Shown here: positions 18,574-26,167 of the stretch, in pieces
Position numbering within the stretch: the stretch's first letter is position 1
How the letters are laid out: every line of letters starts with the position of its first letter
NCBI RefSeq assembly: GCF_029379315.1
Contig: NZ_JAQYWQ010000074.1
Location: 1-35,860 of the forward strand
Reading direction: 5' to 3'
DNA from: Nostoc sp. S13
GTDB lineage: Bacteria; Cyanobacteriota; Cyanobacteriia; Cyanobacteriales; Nostocaceae
Length of the DNA stretch: 35,860 bases
Program-made: the position numbers and the translations under genes
The notes under the pieces: model-generated
Told to the model about the DNA's origin: nothing
Database searches by the model: none
What the model saw: only the letters and a program-made list of their open reading frames with translations

Positions 18574-19293
18574 CTAATGCTGCCAACACTTCAAATCCCA
18601 GCCAAAATTTCCCACAGCAACAGCAGCAACATAATTGTTAGCAGGTACTAGTTCAAAAAGACTCCAATCTTCAGTTATCTGTAACTTGGCTGGTTCTGTG
18701 GGAGTTAGCGATACTTCAATTTGCTCTAGCTGGGATAGTCCATCTCCAGTTGCTTTTAAATAAGCTTCCTTGCAAGTCCAGTAACGGAAAAATACCTCTT
18801 GCTGTTGGTTGGGAGATAGCGATCGCAACATCTCATATTCTCTCGGTAAAAAGAACCGTTTGGCAAGAGCTTCTAAATCAGATATCGGGCGAATATATTC
18901 TAGGTCTACACCAATTTCACGAGTCCAATTTACTGCACACAAACCCAACCCTTGGGAATGAGATAAGTTAAACGCCAGTCCACTATCGGCAAATCTATCT
19001 GCTAATACTGGTTTGCCACGGTGTTGATAATTAAACTGCACTTCTAGCGCCTTCATACCCAAATAGCGACCTAATATAGTTCGGAGAATACCGCGACCAG
19101 CGATGAAACGCTGGCGATGTTCCTGAAAATAGAACCGTTCAGCACGAGCCATTTCGTCATTGGAAAGAGTCGCTGCTAAATTTTGCAGCTGTGATTCTGG
19201 TTGGTCAAGGTCTATGCACCAGACATGAATTTCATCCGGTAACAAAGTTAAATCTGTCGGTGCAGGTTGCCAGAGATGATGAGTAGCAGTCAT
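18574..19293 (-). CDS. hetI: HetI, Sfp-type 4'-phosphopantetheinyl transferase
   Basis: This 239-aa protein transfers phosphopantetheine from CoA to carrier-protein serines and is the likely activator of the HglE and HglB ACPs. Signatures are FNLSHSQG (109-115), the Mg-binding GVDLE (128-132), and WTCKEAYLK (172-180) with the conserved Trp-x-x-Lys-Glu-Ala. Length matches the Sfp class and Anabaena HetI (about 237 aa). It is transcribed towards the hetN-like gene. The promoter should lie in 19294-19440, an AT-rich stretch with a repeated ATTCATAATTCGTAATTCGT segment just upstream of the start. Confidence 0.95.
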   Translation of the reverse strand: MTATHHLWQPAPTDLTLLPDEIHVWCIDLDQPESQLQNLAATLSNDEMARAERFYFQEHRQRFIAGRGILRTILGRYLGMKALEVQFNYQHRGKPVLADRFADSGLAFNLSHSQGLGLCAVNWTREIGVDLEYIRPISDLEALAKRFFLPREYEMLRSLSPNQQQEVFFRYWTCKEAYLKATGDGLSQLEQIEVSLTPTEPAKLQITEDWSLFELVPANNYVAAVAVGNFGWDLKCWQH

Positions 19294-19439
19294 GATAATT
19301 CATAATTCGTAATTCGTAAGACTTAAAATTATTCATCTTTAAGTTTACATGAATGTCTAACGCTCTTGAGCATATTCTGGGATGAGTGTTGGCATTGCTT
19401 CTTTGGTTGAATTATTAGCTATTACTTATGATACCAACC

Positions 19440-19484
19440 CCCAAAAAAATGTCAAAAAACCGTATTTTGAATACAGTTTTTGAC
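19440..19484 (-). terminator. Rho-independent terminator at the trailer end of CRISPR array 1
   Basis: On the minus strand GTCAAAAACTGTATTC pairs with the complementary arm ending GGTTTTTTGAC (plus-strand 19451-19484). The hairpin is followed by ATTTTTTTGG. A hairpin plus seven T residues, placed right after the degenerate last repeat, fits termination of a leftward CRISPR transcript and independently supports the array's direction. Confidence 0.6.
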
Positions 19485-19537
19485 TTCAAAACAAGCTATT
19501 GCAAGTCATTACTCCAGAGCGATGGCTACGCCCACCC

Positions 19538-19786
19538 TTGGTATTCCCCGCGAGGGGATTTGGTTAGTGGAAACGGGCAGGGATATTCTACAAAAAAATA
19601 TCGCAGGTTTCAGTCCCCGTGAGGGGATTTGGTTAGTGGAAACCCTAGACTCTCTGTTTGGAGCTACGGTCGCAACTGTTTCAGTCCCCGTGAGGGGATT
19701 TGGTTAGTGGAAACCTAAGTCGGTGATGGCTGATGCAATGCGGTCTCATGTTTCAGTCCCCGTGAGGGGATTTGGTTAGTGGAAAC
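19538..19786 (-). CRISPR. CRISPR array 1: four 37-bp repeats, three spacers
   Basis: Repeats lie at 19538-19574 (degenerate in its first bases), 19607-19643, 19678-19714 and 19750-19786. The last three are identical, starting GTTTCAGTCCCCGTGAGGGG on the plus strand. Spacers are 32, 34 and 35 bp. Read on the minus strand the repeat ends GGGGACTGAAAC. The ACTGAAAC 5' handle is the one known for the subtype I-D array of Synechocystis 6803. This and the left-hand degenerate repeat put the leader to the right (about 19787-19870, AT-rich). No cas gene is visible in the window. Confidence 0.93.
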
Positions 19787-19871
19787 AAACTGCCTTCATT
19801 TTCTTTTGTTCTTCCAATTTTGTTGGCAAAAAATACGTTATCGTCGAGGGTTAACTTGCATTGGTAAAGAA

Positions 19872-20123
19872 TCATAAGCTGGAAATTAGGGATTGTGAAA
19901 GTAGTGTAGGCGCTACCTTAGCACCAGGCGACTGGAAGTCGCGGCTACACAGGCAAAAGCCACCTCCGTGGGTGGTGGACAGGGAACGAGAGGAAATTTG
20001 AGCAATTTCTTCGTAGTTCACCTGCCACTTGGAGTAAAACTGCTTGGGAGTCATTCCCAATTGACAGTAGCTGTAGAGTTGAATCAAATCTTGCTCTCGC
20101 TGCTTGAGTGGATGAGGATTCAT
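19872..20123 (-). pseudogene. Short hypothetical gene with a disrupted C-terminus
   Basis: The product begins MNPHPLKQREQDLIQLYSYC and continues through MTPKQFYSKWQVNYEEIAQIS. It then runs into sequence encoded by a dispersed repeat (near 19915-19985). I recall a family of small Nostoc proteins with this beginning that continue into a helix-turn-helix-like segment; here that part seems lost, leaving about 45 native residues of 83. The start ATG overlaps the stop of the upstream gene by four bases (ATGA), which shows that the pair was a real translationally coupled unit. Function unknown. Confidence 0.5.
19910..19985. repeat. Dispersed repeat inserted at the end of the small gene
   Basis: The segment containing GGCGACTGGAAGTCGCGGCT and GCCACCTCCGTGGGTGGTGG has two small internal palindromes (GCGACTGGAAGTCGC and CCACCTCCGTGGGTGG). 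It matches the style of Nostoc short repeats. It overlaps the C-terminal coding part of the minus-strand gene and explains its abnormal tail. Confidence 0.5.
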
Positions 20124-20677
20124 AAGTCTGCTTCCTCGCTGATTGGTTCTAAATCGTCTTCCCAAGCAATATCGGCAGATGTCCAGACAGCACTGGGGCT
20201 ATCTTTGCTCAACCAAATCAGGTAGCACCAACTCCAGCAGCAGCGATCGCCAGCAAAGCTATAAAATCTACCAATGACAATACCCCAGTCAGTATCACTT
20301 TCAGCAGAGATCCAACGCAAGCGATCGCCATATAAAAATCTGGGTGTCTTCGCTACATCAGGAAAGTTGACAGGAAGCTCAATAGATGCATTTGGGCATT
20401 TCAGGTTAATCAAGCTTAGAACTATATCTTGGTTACTGTGCCGGATGAGATTGAGATAAGCAGCAATCAACTTACCATTGATGCTGTGAGTCAACTGAGA
20501 AATCAGAATAGCAGCTAGAGTTTCTATTTCTTGCTGCTGGGGTTGTATCCAGGTGCTATCAAAGTCAGCATCAGAGTAGTTGTTGAGCTTTGCCAGTAAT
20601 TCTGTAATGTTGAAGTCATCTAAAGCTTGTTGATAAGCTCTGTGTTCATCTGTTTTGTAGCTAACAGGCTTTAACAT
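20120..20677 (-). CDS. Hypothetical protein (185 aa), coupled to the downstream small gene
   Basis: The start is placed at ATG 20677, with GGAGAC about 8 nt upstream. A longer frame beginning at a TTG (20707) would run into the hairpin at 20706-20747 and is less likely. The protein is acidic, with a helical N-terminal half (repeated Leu/Asn/Gln, no membrane segment) and a Trp-rich C-terminal part (CCWSWCYLIWLSKDSPSAVW) ending in an acidic tail. It looks cytoplasmic. I do not recognise a family or function. Its stop is ATGA-coupled to the next gene, so the two products may act together. The setting, between a CRISPR array and restriction genes, hints at mobile or defence-related cargo but proves nothing. 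Confidence 0.65.
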   Translation of the reverse strand: MLKPVSYKTDEHRAYQQALDDFNITELLAKLNNYSDADFDSTWIQPQQQEIETLAAILISQLTHSINGKLIAAYLNLIRHSNQDIVLSLINLKCPNASIELPVNFPDVAKTPRFLYGDRLRWISAESDTDWGIVIGRFYSFAGDRCCWSWCYLIWLSKDSPSAVWTSADIAWEDDLEPISEEADL

Positions 20678-20705
20678 GGATAATGTCTCCTGTGATATGG
20701 GGGCC

Positions 20706-20747
20706 AAAAGCCAGCATCCGCCCTGAGAAAGTTGATGGCTGGCTTTT
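20706..20747. terminator. Hairpin in the 5' leader of the 185-aa gene (terminator or attenuator)
   Basis: AAAAGCCAGCATC pairs with GATGGCTGGCTTTT across a 15-nt loop with one bulge. It ends in T-runs on both strands. On the minus strand it sits about 30 nt before the start codon, after any upstream promoter, so it could attenuate the operon. On the plus strand it could end transcripts coming from the left. Confidence 0.5.
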
Positions 20748-20849
20748 GACTTATCAGTAATTATACGCTAAAACAAAGTGTTTTTGTTTTAATTAGTGTT
20801 TTTTAATGTATTTAATACAAAAACAAACAAAATCCCTTATGATGCTGAC

Positions 20850-21020
20850 ATGGGAAAAGTAACTGTAACTCTTTATATGGAAGAAGAAGACAAAGAAGCC
20901 CTGCAATTGTTGGCTGATGCAGAGGAGCGTTCTTTGTCTCAGATGGCAGTGTTAATTGTGAAACGAGCAATTAAACAAGCTCAGAATGAGGGCAAAATCC
21001 CACCAAGTCAAGGGAAATGA
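20850..21020 (+). CDS. Small ribbon-helix-helix-like protein (56 aa)
   Basis: The protein begins MGKVTVTLYMEEEDKEALQL and continues with LADAEERSLSQMAVLIVKRAIKQAQ. A short beta strand followed by two helices, with the Ser-Leu-Ser-Gln-x-A turn, is the pattern of ribbon-helix-helix DNA-binding proteins of the CopG/Arc kind, often antitoxins or plasmid/RM regulators. The start at 20850 gives exactly this fold; upstream codons would add unrelated residues. No toxin partner is adjacent. It lies 243 bp upstream of hsdM in the same direction, so a regulatory role for the restriction locus is possible but unproven. Confidence 0.6.
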   Translation: MGKVTVTLYMEEEDKEALQLLADAEERSLSQMAVLIVKRAIKQAQNEGKIPPSQGK

Positions 21021-21219
21021 TGTGTAAACGCTTAATGGTTTTGAAAAGTTATTGCCTAGTGTGTCAAAAGTATTTCTGCTTATCGTCTTTGGGACGTTAT
21101 TTTAGGTTAAAAAATTTCGATCAAGGAATTAAACGTGCTAAGTATATTTGTTTGGGCTAGGGGAAAAGATAACAGATTCCCTGGTTGTCAAAACAGTTAA
21201 TATGTAAATTCATAATTTT

Positions 21220-21249
21220 TTAGGCGAAATAGACAGTCATATCGCCTAA
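21220..21249 (+). promoter_or_regulatory. Dyad TTAGGCGA/TCGCCTAA just before hsdM
   Basis: TTAGGCGA at 21220-21227 is mirrored by TCGCCTAA at 21242-21249, an 8-bp dyad with a 14-bp spacer. It ends 14 bp before the hsdM ATG. The position suits an operator or a hairpin occluding the start. The ribbon-helix-helix protein upstream is a candidate binder, by proximity only. Confidence 0.35.
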
Positions 21250-21263
21250 GTCGCTAACAAACT

Positions 21264-22976
21264 ATGCTCAATATCAGTCAACTTGAATCTTCCCTGTGGG
21301 AAGCTGCAGACCAACTCCGTGCTAACTCAAAACTCAATGCTAATGAATACAGTATGCCCGTACTGGGGCTAATCTTTCTTCGCCATGCAACAAATCGCTT
21401 CAATGCTGTAAACGCGGAGATTGAAAAGGGTTTACCTTCGCGGGGTGGTAGAAAACGCCCGATTACCAAAGATGACTTTAAAGGAAAGTCAGCAATTTTT
21501 TTACCAATTGAAGCCCAGTATGATCGCATCTTGAATTTGGCAGAAAACGCAGATATTGGCAAGGCGATTAATGCAGCGATGAAAGCGATTGAAGATGAAA
21601 CTCAGATGTTGCAGGGAGTGTTACCGAAGGAGTACACCAGTTTTGAGCAGGATTTGCTGTATAACTTGGTGCGAATTTTTGACCGCGAAGAGTTACGTAC
21701 AGCTACAGGTGATGTGTTTGGGCGAATTTATGAGTATTTTCTGAATAAGTTTGCCATGAGTGGCGCACAAGAAGGAGGAGAATTTTTTACACCGCCTTCT
21801 TTGGTACGGACGATTGTAAATATGATTGAACCTGACCGGGGAAATGTCTTAGACCCTGCTTGCGGTAGTGCAGGTATGTTTGTGCAGACAGGACATTTTC
21901 TCGAAAATCGCGGTGAGGATGCAGCTGCAAAAATTACTTTTTACGGACAGGAAAAATCGGACACTAACACTCGTTTAGCGCGAATGAACTTAGCGGTTCA
22001 CGCTTTAGAAGGGATAATTCGCCAAGGTAATACTTTTTACGATCGCTGGGAAGAGTTGCTGGGTGAATGTGATTTTGTCATGTCTAACCCGCCGTTTAAC
22101 GTGGATGGTGTGAGTCCAGAGAAGGTGAAGACTGACCCCCGGCTGTTTACTGAGAAAAAGATACCGGGAATTGCTGCGAAAACTAAAGCAGTGAGCAATG
22201 CAAATTACTTGTGGATACAGTATTTTTACAGTTATTTAAATCAGCGAGGTAGAGCCGGGTTTGTAATGGCGAGTTCGGCATCGGATGCAGGACATGGGGA
22301 AAAGGAGATTCGAGAGGAGTTAATTGCTACCCAAGCGGTAGATATGATTATCTCTATTGGGACAAACTTTTTTTACACAAAATCTCTACCTTGTACATTG
22401 TGGTTTTTTGACAAGGGAAAACCAGCAGAACGCCAAGACAAAGTGTTGATGATTGATGCGCGGAATGTCTACCGAGTGGTGACGCGCAAAATCCGCGATT
22501 TTAGTGAAGAACAACTCCAGAATATCACGGCGATCGCTTGGTTGTATCGCGGTCAGCAGGAACGTTATTTAGGATTGGTGCAGGATTATTTAAACAAGAC
22601 GCACCAAGAAGCGGCGACTATTGAAGGTGCGTTGACACAGTTGGAGTCACCTTTAGCTAAGTTGACACAATTATTGCAGAATTTTAGCGATCGTCTTGGT
22701 GCTTCGCTTCCTTTATTAAAGGAGTTACCCGAAGTTGAGGGATTAGTTGCTGAAGATATCGCCAATCAGAATATTGAGACTTTTCGCGCTAGTTTGTCTG
22801 AGTTGGAGGCGGGAATTAAAGAATTTGCAGAGGCGAGACAAGATTTAATTGGTGAATTACAAGTGCATCTTGCATGGTTTGCAGAGAATAACCTAACCCC
22901 CCTACCCCCCTTCCCTACGAGGGAAGGGGGGAAAGATAATAACTCCCCTCCCCTTGTAGGGGAGGGGTTGGGTTGA
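21264..22976 (+). CDS. hsdM: Type I restriction-modification methyltransferase HsdM with repeat-derived tail
   Basis: This is an N6-adenine DNA methyltransferase subunit. A helical HsdM N-terminal domain (about 1-150) is followed by the SAM-binding motif DPACGSAG (from Asp197) and catalytic NPPF (275-278), then a helical C-terminal region. About residue 543 the reading frame enters a dispersed intergenic repeat. The last 27 residues (TPLPPFPTREGG and so on) are encoded by this repeat, so the native C-terminus, normally continuing with a WLQERFP-like segment, is lost. No hsdS specificity gene lies between this gene and hsdR or elsewhere in the window. Methylation specificity is therefore missing unless supplied in trans. 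No clear ribosome site precedes ATG 21264. It probably forms one locus with the hsdR remnant. Confidence 0.88.
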   Translation: MLNISQLESSLWEAADQLRANSKLNANEYSMPVLGLIFLRHATNRFNAVNAEIEKGLPSRGGRKRPITKDDFKGKSAIFLPIEAQYDRILNLAENADIGKAINAAMKAIEDETQMLQGVLPKEYTSFEQDLLYNLVRIFDREELRTATGDVFGRIYEYFLNKFAMSGAQEGGEFFTPPSLVRTIVNMIEPDRGNVLDPACGSAGMFVQTGHFLENRGEDAAAKITFYGQEKSDTNTRLARMNLAVHALEGIIRQGNTFYDRWEELLGECDFVMSNPPFNVDGVSPEKVKTDPRLFTEKKIPGIAAKTKAVSNANYLWIQYFYSYLNQRGRAGFVMASSASDAGHGEKEIREELIATQAVDMIISIGTNFFYTKSLPCTLWFFDKGKPAERQDKVLMIDARNVYRVVTRKIRDFSEEQLQNITAIAWLYRGQQERYLGLVQDYLNKTHQEAATIEGALTQLESPLAKLTQLLQNFSDRLGASLPLLKELPEVEGLVAEDIANQNIETFRASLSELEAGIKEFAEARQDLIGELQVHLAWFAENNLTPLPPFPTREGGKDNNSPPLVGEGLG

Positions 22977-22977
22977 G
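22891..22977. repeat. Dispersed G/C-tract repeat forming the 3' end of hsdM
   Basis: Runs such as CCTAACCCCCCTACCCCCCT, followed by TCCCTACGAGGGAAGGGGGG and later CCCTTGTAGGGGAGGGG, form two hairpins. They are related to the repeat at 13720-13812. The element entered or replaced the end of hsdM and supplies its stop codon. Confidence 0.7.
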
Positions 22978-23133
22978 GAACGTAGCTTGCTTCCCGCAGG
23001 GTAACCCAACATTTTGCTAGGTTTGTTGGGTTTCGCAAAGGCTCAACCCAACTTACCAATATTCAAAATCTACGCAGTATTGCATTCCACCCGACTGGTG
23101 AATATTCTATTGCATTAATTTAGTAAATTACTC

Positions 23134-23441
23134 AAATGAGAAAGCAATCAAGCATTTGAGAACACAATCTGCCTTTTTGCTTGCTGAATCTACTGAAATG
23201 AGAAAGCAATCAAGCATTTTGAGAAAGCAATAAGCCTTTTTGCTTGCTGAATCTACTGAAATGAGAAAGCAATCAAGCATTTTGAGAAAGCAATAAGCCT
23301 TTTTGCTTGCTGAATCTACTGAAATGAGAAAGCAATCAAGCATTTTGAGAAAGCAATAAGCCTTTTTGCTTGCTAAATCTACTGAAATGACAAAGCAATC
23401 AAGCATTTTGAGAAAATAATAAGCCTTTTTCCTTACAGAAA
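23134..23441. repeat. 63-bp tandem repeat, nearly five copies
   Basis: Units start at 23134 (62 bp), 23196, 23259, 23322 (63 bp each) and 23385 (partial). Each begins AAATGAGAAAGCAATCAAGC and contains GCAATAAGCCTTTTTGCTTG. The middle copies are nearly identical, suggesting recent slippage expansion; edge copies are more diverged. The unit is a multiple of three, so a 21-residue repeated frame stays open on the minus strand. With no start context or family I do not call it a gene. It occupies the place where hsdS would be expected. Confidence 0.93.
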
Positions 23442-23547
23442 AGTTCAAAAAGAGAAAGCATATGAAATTATTTTAAAGGTGATACTTGCTACTTACCCAA
23501 TCCCAAAGCTATCAATAGAATAGCGACCTGTATCACCTATCACCCCT

Positions 23548-25497
23548 ATGAGTTCCGAATATTCCGAAGACCGCTTGGTGCAACAAACTACCGCTAACTT
23601 CTTTGAACAAACCCTGAAATGGCACTCAGTTTACGCATACAAAAAAGAAACTTTCGGGATTAACGGTACACTAGGACGCAAAGATAAACGGGAAGTTGTC
23701 CTCACACGCTATCTGCGCCAAGCACTGGAGAAATTTAACCCTGGTCATCCAAACCAAGTATACGACGATGCGATCGCCCAATTCACCACATCCAATATTT
23801 CAGACCAATTAGTTACCATCAACCATAAAAAATACCAACTTATCCGCGAAGGGATCCTAGAGAAACCCTACAAAAACCCAGATGGTGAAACCATCAATCC
23901 CCGCCTGAAAGTGATTGACTTTCAAAACCCAGAAAATAATCATTTCCTGATTGTGCGGGAGTTGTCTATTAAAGGTTCTCTCTATTCCAAACGACCTGAT
24001 ATCATCGGCTTCGTTAATGGTATTCCTTTACTATTTATTGAACTTAAAGCCACGTACCGCAACGTCAGAGTGGCTTACGAAGACAACTACACCGACTACA
24101 AAGACACTATCCCGGAAATTTTCCATCACAACGCCATAGTCATGTTGAGTAATGGAATAGTGGGGAAAGTAGGTAGCATCACCAGTCGCTACGGCCACTT
24201 CCAAGAATGGAAACGTCTAGAAGAAGAGGAACTCGGCAAAGTTGACTACCAAACAATGTTAATGGGGATGTGCCGCAAAGACAATTTCCTCGACATCATC
24301 GAAAACTTCATCCTTTTTGATGACAGTAGCGGTAAAAGCATCAAAATTCTGACTCGTAATCACCAATTTCTTGGTGTTAACCGCGCATTTACCGCCATTC
24401 AACAACGGCAAGTCCGAGAAGGGAAACTTGGCGTTTTCTGGCATACTCAAGGTAGCGGTAAATCTTACTCAATGGCATTTCTGACGCGCAAAGCCCACCG
24501 CCAATTACCAGGTAATTTTACCTTTGTCATCGTCACAGACCGCCAAGAATTAGATAATCAAATCGTAAAAACCTTTGCTGGCGTTGGTGCTATCAAAGAG
24601 AATAACACCCAAGCCGCCAGTGGTGAGAAATTAGCTGAATTACTCAAAGACAACCATCGCTACGTTTTCACGCTGATTCACAAATTCAACAAACCAGGCG
24701 AAATTTACTCCCTGCGTCCCGATATTATCGTCATCTCCGACGAAGCGCACCGCACCCAATACGGTAAACTCGCGGAAAATATGCGTTCTAGTTTACCCAA
24801 TGCATCTTTCATCGGCTTTACTGGTACACCCTTAATGGAGTCGGAAGAAGACCAACTTACCCGTCGAGTTTTCGGCGGCTACGTTTTCACCTACGACTTC
24901 CAACGCGCTGTCGAAGATGGTGCAACTGTTCCTCTGTACTACGACAATCGAGGCGAAGAATTATATTATGAGGACAAAGGCACTCAACGCCAAGTTGCAG
25001 CTGAGGAGGAACTAAATCAACGCCTCGCCACCGCCATCGAACAATTTGACCTCGACGCAGAACAAGAAGAAGCTGTGCGTCGCCGCTTGGGGGGAGAATA
25101 TCTCATCCTCACCGCCGAAAAACGTTTAGACCGAATCGCCGAAGACTTAGTAGCTCACTATACCCAACGTTGGCAAACAGGAAAAGCCATGCTTGTTTGT
25201 CTAGATAAGATTACGGCTGTGCGAATGCACGGACTTATCGATAAATACTGGAAACAAGCAATACAAGCACAGATACAATTAGTCAAACAAGCTGGTGATG
25301 AACAAGAGGAAGTGGAACACCAGCAACATTTGCAATGGTTGCAGTCAACCGAATATTTAGTTGTAATCAGCGAAGCCCAAAATGAAGTTAAAACTTTCAA
25401 AGATTGGGGTTTAGATATAATTCCCCATCGCCAAATTATCAAAAGTCGCAACCTAGAGGAAGAATTTAAGAACGAAAAACGTAGACAACCTGAGTAA
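23548..25497 (+). pseudogene. hsdR: Truncated type I restriction subunit HsdR
   Basis: The N-terminal nuclease domain has a PD-(D/E)xK pattern: Asp151 in RPDIIGF, then Glu165-Leu-Lys167 in FIELKA. The motor begins with Walker A QGSGKS (Lys305), followed by DEAH (398-401) and a GFTGTPL motif III. The chain stops at residue 649 after NLEEEFKNEKRRQPE. It ends before the second RecA domain's CAMWLTGFD-type motif and the C-terminal HsdM-binding region; HsdR proteins are usually about 1000 residues. DNA translocation and restriction are therefore unlikely. ATG 23548 has no strong ribosome site. The truncation borders a transposase remnant on its right, which suggests an insertion-linked deletion. 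Confidence 0.85.
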
Positions 25498-25614
25498 TAT
25501 AGTATTTCTCCATATTTATCAGCAGTATAAAAGTGCTAATAAGCATCCTTATGCAGCGTAATAGTACTTAACATTACTCGCTAAAGCGTTTGAGGTTTTG
25601 GTGTAAGACTTCGT

Positions 25615-25650
25615 GAATGCGTTGGCGTAGCCCGCCGCAGGCATCGCACC
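25615..25650. repeat. Short dispersed repeat
   Basis: The segment with GCGTTGGCGTAGCCCGCCGC followed by AGGCATCGC is the inverse form of the GCGATGCCTGCGGCGGGCTA-type repeat common in Nostocales. It marks the junction between the hsdR side and the transposase remnant. Confidence 0.5.
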
Positions 25651-25844
25651 AAAAAGGTAAGCTCCCAACAACTGTTGTTAGTCAACTGTGTCAGCCTCTC
25701 AAGACTGACCCCTCCGCAATTCTTCATTTGAAGGACTAAAATCAAGGCAAAATTTCTAAGAGTTCCGTGCAAGTTCCAAATACCTTGCCCCGTCTGAATC
25801 TCTCGTTTTTCCACTAAGATATGATTCTTGTGACTGAAGCTCAA
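25641..25844 (-). pseudogene. Transposase C-terminal remnant (ISAs1/IS4-like, tentative)
   Basis: The minus-strand frame reads EKREIQTGQGIWNLHGTLRN followed by FALILVLQMKN. It resembles the C-terminal E-x-R-x-x-I-x-x-G-x-G-x-x-N-x-x-x-L-R-N-x-A-L pattern that follows the last catalytic Glu region of ISAs1/IS4-type DDE transposases. No start, DDE core or terminal repeats are seen, and the frame ends in a dispersed repeat near 25615-25650. The family label rests on this pattern alone. It lies between truncated hsdR and CRISPR array 2, where the CAST genes might once have been. Confidence 0.4.
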
Positions 25845-25916
25845 ATAGGAAATTGGGAGACATACGCGCTGAGGAAATCTAGAAACGTTCCCCTACAATA
25901 TTTTGAAACTAAGTGG

Positions 25917-26167
25917 GTGGCAAAAACCCTCCAGGTACTGGGTGGGTTGAAAGGAAAATAATCCATGGAAAAAAAATGCCAGCAGGTGGCAAAAACCCTC
26001 CAGGTACTGGGTGGGTTGAAAGTGATTTCAGAGGCGCAATCAAACGCCATAGATTTTGGTGGCAAAAACCCTCCAGGTATTGGGTGGCTTGAAAGCCAAA
26101 TCTGCAACTATTACGCACGCATACAAAAATGTTGTAACAACCCTCCAGGTACTAGGTGGGTTATCAT
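25917..26167 (+). CRISPR. CRISPR array 2, type V-K (Cas12k/CAST) style
   Basis: Four 37-bp repeats lie at 25917-25953, 25986-26022, 26059-26095 and 26131-26167, with spacers of 32, 36 and 35 bp. The first three begin GTGGCAAAAACCCTCCAGGT and end GTTGAAAG. The fourth begins GTTGTAACAACCCTCC and loses its last bases. The ending GGGTGGGTTGAAAG and the AACCCTCC/GGGTGGGTT stem match the repeat style of cyanobacterial Cas12k systems (the Scytonema ShCAST repeat also ends GGGTGGGTTGAAAG). Repeat polarity and the decayed right end put the leader, and any tracrRNA, to the left. No cas12k is present in the window. Confidence 0.9.

Noticed and set aside
18541..18585. TAATGACAAATGACTAATG between hetN and hetI, considered as the missing CAST end
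   Set aside because: It has no TGTACA terminus, no 20-bp periodicity and no TGTCGT cores. The phrase is a common intergenic motif in Nostoc.
19480..19707. Open frame over CRISPR array 1 (SPREGIWLVET repeats)
   Set aside because: Artefact of translating the CRISPR repeats.
22977..23127. Fragment NLRSIAFHPTGEYSIALI resembling part of a WD40 blade
   Set aside because: Only about 20 residues, no start and no flanking blades; a chance resemblance is likely.
23128..23448. Minus-strand open frame of 106 codons with a 21-residue repeat
   Set aside because: It is created wholly by the 63-bp tandem DNA repeat, whose length is a multiple of three. It has no ribosome site or known family.
25841..26118. 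Open frames over CRISPR array 2
   Set aside because: They are translations of the repeat-spacer units; repeated NPPSTWRVFAT-like peptides come from the 37-bp repeats.
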